Of a DNA stretch of 64,000 nucleotides, positions 47,824 to 56,308 are shown one piece after another (position 1 is the first letter of the stretch; each line of letters starts with the position of its first letter). The stretch is from Chondrus crispus (Eukaryota; Rhodophyta; Florideophyceae; Gigartinales; Gigartinaceae): positions 140,603 through 204,602 of the forward strand of contig NW_005179010.1 in NCBI RefSeq assembly GCF_000350225.1, read 5' to 3'. The notes under the pieces were generated by a model. It was not told the origin of the DNA. It searched no databases and saw only the letters and a program-made list of their open reading frames with translations. The position numbers and the translations under genes were made by a program.

Positions 47824-47870
47824 CAGCCGAATACCAGTACAGAATATTATCCTGTACTGGTATTCGGCTG
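47824..47870. repeat. Perfect 19-bp stem palindrome between the two genes of L
   Basis: CAGCCGAATACCAGTACAG is followed after nine bases by its exact reverse complement. It lies in the 0.7-kb region between the divergent genes, just upstream of the transposase start, so it could be a protein-binding site or form a cruciform. Confidence 0.9.
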
Positions 47871-48407
47871 GAAGCAAAAAGTCAGCAGCCCAGCTCACTG
47901 TGTTGTGTTTTCGAAAGAGTAGACGTAAGGGAACTATATCAAATTTCTCTGCTGTTGTGTTTCATTTTTTTTCTGAAGGTTACACTTCGAAGAATTTATC
48001 AAAGTCCTTTTCTACGCCTGTCAAATGCCTTGAAAGTGACAAATGTTTTCCTTTACGAAGCAAACATTGCGATTCTTACGGAAAAGTTTCGTCAAAAGAC
48101 GGTAAATCATGGTAGAGCAGAAAGGAATTTGTTCAGGACGATAACTGATATCTATATCAACTGCCCCCCCAACCCTTTCCAAAACTCTCACATTCGATCC
48201 ACTTGTTCAAATGTTTGAACTCAACTGTTCAAATCTTCGGAATGAGCCGTGTTTATTCTCTCATTCGCTTACGATGGTTTTTATGGCTACAAAAAACAAC
48301 AGTCGCAACAATTTCCAGAAGCCTTTGCTTAAGTCAGAAGACTCGCGGCATTGCCTTTTAGGATAATCAAATCCTGCAACTAAAGCGAGGCAGAACGTTC
48401 TGCAGTC

Positions 48408-50768
48408 ATGAAGGTTGCAGGAAGTGATAGTACGAGTGATACTGTGACTGAATACGTCGATCCGCGAAAAATTGTCAATCTCTGGTACTCCAGGCCAATT
48501 CGTTCTTGAGATGAAGATATTGTCAGAGAGAGTTTTCTGCGAAATGGATACATCAACACTTATCTCATATCATGTCGAGTGGTTACTGTTCCTGAAATAC
48601 AGCTACTCTTTGAGAGAGAGCCACATTTCTACATGCCTGAAAAGGCATCAGAAGTGGCACGAGCAGTGATAAGAGAAGAGACAGATGGACTCGCTGGAGG
48701 GTATCGCTTTTGTTATGATGTTCACATCCGCAAAAGACTAGCAATACAGCTAATGGAGAACAGAGTTTTGATAAAAGATTTCAAGTTGAAAGGTGAATTG
48801 GTAATGTCGATGCCAGCTCAAGATGAGATTGCGTATGGACTTTCGAGAAATGCTCTTCACTCTGTCTGTGTGCCGCCCTCTTTCCTCGCAACACTCCTAC
48901 GCTGCCACGAATACGACGTTGAGCTGAATTCCTGGTTGAGCCAAAGGCGACAAAAACGTTTATCAGCGACCGAAGTTGCTCGTCGCCTGGTGTCAAGTAC
49001 TGCAAGAGGGGTTCAGGATGACAGGATTATGAGCAAACAGACTGAAACTAAGCGCCAAATCTTTGAGGTTGCTCGCAAGCTTCCCATTCCTACGGTTGAC
49101 TACTTTCGGGATTTCATGTGGAATGATGATGGAGGCTTGCAAGTTGCGTTTCCAATGGCAAATTTGCGAACAATTCCCAAAAGAGTGACGCCAGAGGAAT
49201 TTTTAAGGTTGATGAAACGATTTATCAGGTACTATCAAGATTGCTTGCCTTCTCCGAAGCCGCTTCTCCCCAAGGATGTTTCAACACAGTTGGTGCAATT
49301 ACGTCGAGCAATTAAAGAGCTTGAAAAATTCAAAACCCTTTGTGACTACGACGAAATCCCGAATGAGATGACCCCAATTGCAGAAAGAATGACGTGTACC
49401 CAGCTTCTGGACATCCAAATGCAGGAACATGCGTTCAGCAAATACATCATACCACCACTTGAAACTGCTTGCAGAAACCTGGTGCCAAATGGGACGAACC
49501 ATTTAGAAATCGCTCGAACAACATTGCAACAAATGTCTCAAGAGAACAGTGAGCACTCAGGTTTACAGAAACAACCTACGAATGATTCAGACACTGAACC
49601 ATCATCTCCAGTTATTTCTGAGAATGGAAGCTCGAAAGACAGTGAAGAAGAGGGCTCTACGGCCAAAGAATCCCTCTCATCGCACACTCAATACGCAGAC
49701 GGGCACTGTGAAAAGAACAATAAGAGACCAGTCGAATCAATTGGAGGGGCAGCGTCATTAATTGGGGCATCTAAACTAATTGAGGCATCTCAATTATTAC
49801 CAGTTGGGTGGAAGATTGTGGAGGCTACACTTGAAGACTTCATGACACAACAAGATGAGTGGAAAATGGTGCAAGGGAAAGCCGATATGGTCATGACCGC
49901 TCTACAAGATAATGAATTCAATGAGGACTGCCTGAAACAGGTTGTACGTCACTGCGGTATGGCGATGAAACAGAGCGGCGTGTGCTATATTTTGTGCAAT
50001 TTTATTCAATTCTCGAAGCTTTTTTCAATTGTATACGTGGAGGGCACGGAAATGATGAAGCACCTCATGCTTTACAGACAAGATCCGTCAACAATCAAGA
50101 AAAAGACATTATCGCAGCACCGTCAAGAGTCAGGATTCATCGCAGAGGTATTCTGGAGATCGCGTGATCGCAGCCAAAAGCATCACTACTCATATGCTAA
50201 AGGTTTTCGAAGCTCAACCTTTCCGTCATGGGTGAACTGTGTCAAAAACGTACAAGAATCCCGAAATCCCCTCTGCTGTGAACAAGGAAAAATTCTTAAT
50301 GTTAGAGACATAGAAAAGGATCTCAGTGTATCTATTCTCGAGCAGTGGTGCAAACCTGCAGGTCTCTGTTATAATCCTAGAGCAGGCTCCTTGTCCATGG
50401 GCTTGGCATGTCTAGACTTAGGTATCCAATACATTGCGTTAGAACATGACTCGGAAAATTTCAGAGCGGCAAAAAGGAGGTTAGTGGCATCCGTTCAAGA
50501 GCAAGCCTTTAAACGAAGAAAACTGGAGCGATGTAGTCGGGGGGGAATAAAGGAAACCGACTATGAAAACGAGAAAGAAGGAATGTTCTGCGGGATTGGG
50601 GAGAAGCATTGTCGCTTTCCGGGATTGGAAACTTCGTTTTTGTGCAAAGCATGTGGCGTAGGAATGCATAACCTATGTGACTGGGCCAAAGTCGTGAGAA
50701 ACGTAAGCGTAAAGTCACGAAAAATGGTTGCGGTTTGCTCGGAGAAGTGCTTTTCATTGGAAAAATGA
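48408..50768 (+). pseudogene. Element L protein with degenerate amino-methyltransferase fold and Cys/His cluster
   Basis: The best start is the ATG at 48,408 (MKVAGSDSTSD). A TGA at 48,507-48,509 interrupts it, and the frame then stays open for 729 codons from the next ATG at 48,579. Residue numbers below count from 48,579. Residues about 1-300 are helical with no known family. Residues 315-385 are an acidic Ser/Thr/Glu linker. Residues about 405-640 follow the order of beta-class N6/N4 DNA methyltransferases: a strand ADMVMTALQD where DPPY is expected, GMAMKQSGVCYILC, ESGFIAEVFWRSRD, then PAGLCYNPRAGSLSMGLACL and YIALEHDSENFRAAKRRL, matching motif I and the following Glu strand. The expected DPPY and the motif-I Asp (D-P-F-x-G) are both altered, so catalysis is doubtful. 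Residues about 660-725 have Cys/His pairs (C-G, HC, CKACG, HNLCDW, CSEKC) like a PHD or treble-clef finger. A role in DNA or chromatin recognition is inference. Confidence 0.65.
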
Positions 50769-50772
50769 GTCA

Positions 50773-51179
50773 AGTGTCTTCGCCTGGGTATACGTCGTCA
50801 CTCTCGCCAGCTTCCTCGACTACGTTGGTCTCAAGGACGCTAAAACCTCGGTTTGCGCTTACGCCTTCGAGAAAATTTCTTGCTGGGAGCAGATAGAGAG
50901 CATATTTAATATGCTCGCTATCTGCTCCCGGAAGGCATAGAGTTCACTGAAAAGTACTTCGAGGCGTGGGTTGACGACATGATCGCCGGCAAGATTGTCT
51001 CTGCCCCCAAGTCCGAGGCTTTCCCTGATCCGTCCGAAAACACTACCCTTGTCTACAATGTCGTCGGTAACCCCTGGCCTGATGAGGTCCAAGATACCGA
51101 GAAGTATGTTTTCATTGCCCAGGTCGCTGCGGCCACGATGAACGGAATGCACAAAGCGATGCTGCCAGTGATGACGTAG
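50773..51179 (+). pseudogene. Captured protein-disulfide-isomerase-like fragment, right side
   Basis: Two blocks read like the b'-x-a' part of a PDI. First, FAWVYVVTLASFLDYVGLKD (50,773-50,840, outside the inverted repeat). Then, after a 45-bp palindrome, ARYLLPEGIEFTEKYFEAW, VDDMIAGKIVSAPKSEAFP and VVGNPWPDEVQDTEKYVF, ending MNGMHKAMLPV before a stop. In PDIs the FV-DD-x-x-AGK, KSE-x-P and VVVG...V-D-x-x-K-DV order leads into APWCGHCKALAP; here that place reads ATMNGMHKAMLPV, so the CGHC redox site is lost. It begins just after the stop of the methyltransferase-fold gene. It is a piece of host gene picked up by the transposon, then copied into the other arm. Confidence 0.6.
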
Positions 51180-52740
51180 ATGTCAGACCCAAGTGCTAGC
51201 TCGAGCATGCGCGGTGCCGAGCATAGTCGGCGGGAGAGCGTGCGTGTGTGGCAGATGGCGCGGCGGAGAAGGGGTCTCACGGTCCGGACGAGGACAGGAC
51301 GTAAGGCCATTGCGAGCGTTTATGGCAGCGGGGAAGAGAGGACCGAGGAGAAAAGGGGGAGATGCGTCTCTGGAGCACAACTCACTGGCAAGGTTACGCT
51401 TGTGAAACGGGATTCGTTGCTCCAATTGTCGTAATATATTGGCTGGAGGTTGTTCTGCTCGAAGGGAAGGGCCAACCAGAGCGGTGCATCGCATTGCGCG
51501 GGCGCTAGTTCGAGCATACGCGGCGCTGAGCGTAGTCGGCGGGAGGGCTGGAGGACGTTTTGTCCGAAGGAAACGGCCAAACCGGGGGGCATCGCATTTT
51601 GCACGAGGAAACCTGCTTTCGAATTGAAGAGCTGGGCGAGATGCCTGATGTGCTGCAAGCTCACAGTCGCCATGTGATGCGTTTGCGCAACAGCTGGTCA
51701 CCCAGTGCAGCGACACACAGTCGCTACCGCGTTCGCCTCCGGTTGCGCGCTACCTTGTTCGAACAGCACGGCACGCTTTTTACGCGAGAGAGGCCGGAGA
51801 GGTCGAGCGTTCCCATCGCGGTGGTGCGACAGGGGTTTTTTTTGAGCTTCGCTTGGAGAAGGGCTTTAGTTGGAATTTCAAGGTAAAGACTAACTCTTGT
51901 CGCCGATCCCGAAGAACTTAGGGAGCACATAGCGCCCACCACGATTAACGGAATGATTACAGCGCATTGTTCGAAAAGCGCTTTCACTCCGTTTCGGTTT
52001 AGGTATGTCGGCATTCAGTGCTGATTCTGCAGCGTGGAGATTCATTCACTCAAGAGGTTACAAAAGTGTTGCGAACTCCACAATCTGCGCCCACGATCAT
52101 GACACGTAGAGGGGACTTGTTATTTCGAATGAGAAATGACCAAATTACAGTCGAGTAACGTGAGCTGGAGCACCGCGCGCGTGTGAGATATACACGGTCT
52201 GATACGGATCTTTAAAAAGCATTCCGGACACTCTACGCCGCTTCGTCGGCACCGCCTCCGCCGTGCTGCTCTCATCGCGCCTTCGCATACTTCCATTCAC
52301 CGCTGTGCTATGGTGTCCAGCCCGCTCTCCACTCACACCTGTCTCCCCTCCGCCGTCAGAGCTATTGACGGAGGCCGCACAATCCACGTGTCGCGCTTTA
52401 CCGTTACCTCCTGCCGGCGTCTTTGGTGCCTTCTCGATGAGCACAACACAGTATGATACTGTGGTGTGCTCATCGAGAAGGCACCGTCCATATCTCACAC
52501 GTGCGCGATTATCGCGATCGGCGGGATCTTTTTGTTCAATGCGGTCGGTGATGGATGACGGCGCCCGCGAGAGGGTGGTGCGGTAATAGGAAGGGGAGCA
52601 CTAGGCGCCTTGCGGTTCTGGTCTTCGCGCCGTAAATAGCCAGTATGCGCGGAAGACTACAGTAAGAATTTAGCCTATTTTTGGGAAAACTGTTAATCTT
52701 TTTACTCTGGAAAAGTCCTTTTTAGAACCGACTGCTGTTC
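50841..52740 (-). repeat. Right terminal inverted repeat of element L
   Basis: About 1,900 bp, inverse of 43,232-45,413 minus one 281-bp unit. It ends ...CCGACTGCTGTTC at 52,740, followed by TA. Palindromes at 50,885-50,929 and about 52,427-52,487 mirror those in the left arm. Confidence 0.9.
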
Positions 52741-52742
52741 TA

Positions 52743-53584
52743 GTCTCTCTGGCAGGATCACGGAAGGAGAGTGATGCTGATGGCATATTTGATTCGCAGC
52801 TGAGAAGGTGCATGAGAGAGACCCAAGTTTTAGAAAGGCAGGCGGCATCAATGTCAAAAGGCATACCAAGCTTGGAAAATGTACTGATCAAGCCTGTTCT
52901 CCAAAAATATGCGGTGTACTACCATCTCAAACAGAAAATAGCAAAATGAACTGCATGTGGTCTTTGCAAAATAGAAAAGTTGCGAGAGAATCTGACACCG
53001 CGCTGGTTGCCCTGGTGGAGAGTCTTGTCTTGAATTAGTTCCAAGGGGCACGACAGTTGCAATTATATACCGGAGCGATGCGGAAAACCTAAGTTTTAAG
53101 CGGAGTAAATCAGTCCATCAGGTCACCATCTCACGAATGCGTTCAAAAGAGTGATGCAATGCAAGCTATTGTTCATCGTCAATCTACCAAAAAACCATCT
53201 ATTGAGGAGATGAGACGAAATCCTGATAAGTATCAGATATGTGTTTTCGCATTGGACACGCTGTTGCAGTGGAGAGATTTTTCATGTGAAAGAATCGCCC
53301 ACGAGAGGGGGCCGTTTGCTGTTGCTCGAAAATGTACCAGATATGAGGACAGTACTCTAAGAGTGGCACGGAATTCGTCGTTGGTACTGCTAAAACTCAA
53401 TGAATCTGTGAGAGGAGTTGGGTTAGTTCATGCTTGTAAAGCTGCGTGCAACGGTACATCATGTGAGATACGCGAGATTGAAGGATACGCGTATCACCGT
53501 GAGGATCTTCTTTCTGGAGGCACGTTCAATTACGCAACGAAAGAGAGCGATTACCCCCTCGAATGGGATAAACCTTCGTGGTAA
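52743..53584 (+). pseudogene. Tnp2-like transposase T2, C-terminal part beyond element L
   Basis: With L and one TA removed, the frame runs …DEWEERL then VSLAGSRKESDADGIFDSQL without a shift, up to a stop near 52.95 kb (HLKQKIAK then TGA). Phase changes then occur, and the last open frame is 53,159-53,584. Its segment LVLLKLNESVRGVGLVHACK and the later HREDLLSGGTFNYATKE match the T1 tail (ALVELGSYVRKALVMHYC and LPDGGVYQVWG). This supports L having jumped into T2 rather than lying beside it. Confidence 0.65.
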
Positions 53585-53639
53585 GCGGGAGTGTGCAGAT
53601 ATGCGGATCGGCATCCTTGGTTTTTATTCGTCCTTAATG

Positions 53640-53760
53640 CTACAAAATTGAGTTTTTGCGCTTATTTCTGATGAAGATGGTGGGGAGGGGACATTGCTTG
53701 CTAACACAAATTTGAATTTTTACGCTTACTTCTGGTGAGAATGGTGGGGACACTGCAATA
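53640..53760. repeat. Short tandem duplication of about 65 bp
   Basis: GAGTTTTTGCGCTTATTTCT-GATGAAGATGGTGGGGA recurs as GAATTTTTACGCTTACTTCT-GGTGAGAATGGTGGGGA about 65 bases later. It lies between the T2 end and the converging minus-strand gene. Confidence 0.65.
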
Positions 53761-53874
53761 CTATACTGTATTGTCCTCATTGTGAAATGCACTGAAATTC
53801 TCCCTACAGAGCTGCAATGCTGGAGAGCTGTGCCGCACTTCGTGTTACACATCGTCCCATTTCAAATTACTACG

Positions 53875-55502
53875 TCATTTGTACACACCCGTTTCTATGC
53901 TTCTCTTCAACATGTCCTGTGTTATGGTATTCTGAAGTTCAGATACTACTTTCTTTTTGCGTACGACAAAAGCGGGCCAAACCATCTCCAAGGTACCCCA
54001 TACCTCGTCGTTTTGCCGCAGCGACCTGGAAAAGTTTCGACCCTTACGGTTAGAGAGAGGAGCCCAGCTTAATGTAAAACGTGTGTGGTCTGATGTGTAT
54101 GGTTGTTTTTCAGCGATCATTTCCAAACCTGATTGTCTTATGGCATCCATAATGGGCATATTATTCTTGAAAAGCTTGTTTACGTATCTACAGTTCCGTC
54201 TATCGAATTGTCTCGTCTCCCTCCAAAGCAAGTCACAAGTCTGATTGGGAAGTGAGTGGTGCAGGCTTCCGGCAACACGGAAAGCAAATGGATGATGGTC
54301 TTCATTCTTTTCGGCCAAAGTTGCCCCAATAAGTCTGAATGCGCAATCCTCCGGCAGTTGCGCTGGGTCAGGTGCGTTCATTTTTCTACCCTTTCAAAGA
54401 AGAGAAAGTAGATCAGAGTACCCCAAAATGCCAATACGTGATGCTAATTCATGCAAGGTGTTAAAAGCAACCAGTGCATGTTCCAAACTTAGCATTGGTG
54501 ATTGTGTTTCTACGAAAGCCGGTTGGAACATTGCATTAGAACATCTCGATTTGATTAGCCTGGCAATCCGCTCAAAAACTTCTAGGCTACAGTCCGCTTC
54601 TGCTTTGATTAAGGAAGTGTAACACATGCCAACAAAGCGTCCTTCTCCCTTATGTACGTCACATATAGCTGAGCGAGTACGGGGGAAAACGATAGGCTTG
54701 TGAGAACTAATAACAATTCGGAGTCTTAAGTAACTGAATATTCGGTCAGAAACCTTATCGCTCTCACTCCATGAGCCTACAATACGAGAGTACATCGCAT
54801 TCTGAGCTCCCACGATCCTCTGAAGCTTTTCAAGCTTGACTTCTAAAGTACTAATTTTTCCTCCGCTTCGCCCTTCTGTGGATCAAATGATAGAACCATC
54901 GATCTCCGTCTTCTGCCCGATTCCTTCATATGTCCGGTGCATGGCTTGTACTCCGAACCAGATCACTGATTTGATAACTGCTGCACGGAATCGGCTTCAG
55001 TATTATTTCCTGATTCTGAAAGAGCCGAGAGACACATCCGCCACGGCTGTGTCACATTTGTTTGGCGCCCAGTACCGTCGTGGCACAAAACAGATCCAAT
55101 GAGTCGAGCGTTCATGAAAGACGCTTCCATCCCATATGCTTGCTCATAGTGAACCCTTGCTCTGGTGACACCGCCATTACAATCTACTTTGTCCAGGACA
55201 GCCTTCCACCAGACATCTTTTTCGACAGTTTTCCTTCGTTTTCGATCATCCCGCCGAGGTATCTCGACGATCCAAAGCACCTCCATTGCATCCCCCTCAC
55301 GTACGTCCGCCATATGAGGCGGACGGATGTGACGAACCGACGTGAAAAGTGAATTCGTGCCAGAGTGTAGGCAATGCGAGGTATTTGAGTAGGGGTTCTG
55401 AGCAGACCGAAGGACGAGGTGGGGTGTGGAGGGTAAAAGCTGGTGCTCGCCAACGGCAAAGATTGTAAATTTCAGAAGCCGGTTTTTGGGACATCCACTC
55501 AT
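53875..55502 (-). pseudogene. Broken minus-strand gene converging on T2, unknown function
   Basis: Frames read from 55,502: the segment from MADVREGDAMEVLWIVEIPR through WWKAVLDKVDCNGGVTRARV and YEQAYGMEASFMNARLIGS resembles a small beta-barrel with a linker, but I cannot name it. A phase change near 54.9 kb leads to frame 54,394-54,813 (ISSHKPIVFPRTRSAICDVH, FVGMCYTSLIKAEADCSLEV). After an in-frame stop, the same phase continues as 53,875-54,381 (HPFAFRVAGSLHHSLPNQTC, KRSIETGVYK end). No domain recognised. It may be a second accessory gene of the T2 transposon, since it closes the unit on the right as the 37.6-40.2 kb gene does on the left. Confidence 0.45.
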
Positions 55503-55974
55503 TGCACAACCTTCAAAGGTTCACCAATAATAATCGTTTAGTGCCAATACACGTATCTCTTTAAACGGGCGATGACCACCTAATCGTGATGTAGTTCCCT
55601 GGAAACATATCTGAGAACACCACGGCGGGGCATCGCGCCTTCACGTCTCAAATCTCACTTGTTCCTCAACCTCTTTCGAAGCAAACGACGATTTGCCAGA
55701 TCCCCTTTTACAGCACTCACGAGATCGCATGTCCCTCAGATCGCCCTTTTCATATCAACGACTCCAAACTCTGGGCAACCCATGTGGTTTTGCGGTAAGT
55801 ACACGTTTTGGCGACAGTCCCACTTTGTAGCTTCCTTATCGGTGGGGCAGCGAGCGAGGAGAATTTTATCCAAGACGTTAGGGCGAGGATAAGGTGTGTT
55901 CAATCACATTTCCAAAGAGGCTTTAGACGGGAAGAAAACTAACCAAGCGCTTCGACAGCAAGGGAGAGTTTTTG

Positions 55975-56308
55975 CGAGGGAAGATTCGAGGACCAATGCT
56001 GATGTTGGAACTGAGAAGGATGAAAGAGAGGAAGTTGTGGCAAGATGCGGATCAGCTGTGGATGATCTCAATTCCTGAAGCAGGGAGTATATTTGTGAGG
56101 GAAAGATGATGATGGTAATTAGGGATGTGTCGAGAGGGATAGTTTCCAAGTAGTGTAGGTTGCGGGAAAAAACGAACGTCGAGAAGAAGTGAGGTAACAA
56201 TTTTTGGGGGAGGGGATGACGATGATTGGAGGATCAATATTTACGTTGGAACTGAGATGGGATGAGGAAGAGGAAGTGGTGGCAAGATGCGGAGCATGAG
56301 ATAATACT
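55975..56308. repeat. Tandem array of ~250-bp units, left of the piggyBac-like element
   Basis: Shares long blocks with 59,119-59,570: GTTGTGGCAAGATGCGGATC, AGCAGGGAGTATATTTGTGA, TTAGGGATGTGTCGAGAGGG, GAGAAGAAGTGAGGTAACAA. Within each side, GATGA(C/A)GATGATT...CAAT-x-ACGTTGGAACTGAGA recurs after about 245-258 bases. Confidence 0.75.

Larger units (their letters stand above)
43232..52740. mobile_element. DNA transposon L with ~2-kb terminal inverted repeats, TA duplication
   Basis: A 9.5-kb element inserted in the T2 transposase gene. The outer ends are GAACAGCA(T/G)TCGGTTCTAA, read inward from both sides, flanked by TA at 43,230-43,231 and 52,741-52,742. The inverted repeats run from 43,232 to about 45,413 and from about 50,841 to 52,740, with only scattered mismatches. 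The left arm is longer because of a 281-bp tandem duplication. Between the arms are two divergent genes: a DUF7869-type DDE transposase (minus) and a methyltransferase-fold protein (plus). Both carry stops or frameshifts, so this copy cannot act alone. I know of no described family with this gene pair; no capsid, envelope or polymerase gene is present. Confidence 0.85.

Noticed and set aside
53159-53584. An independent small host gene
   Set aside because: Its sequence matches the C-terminus of T1, so it is the displaced end of the T2 transposase.
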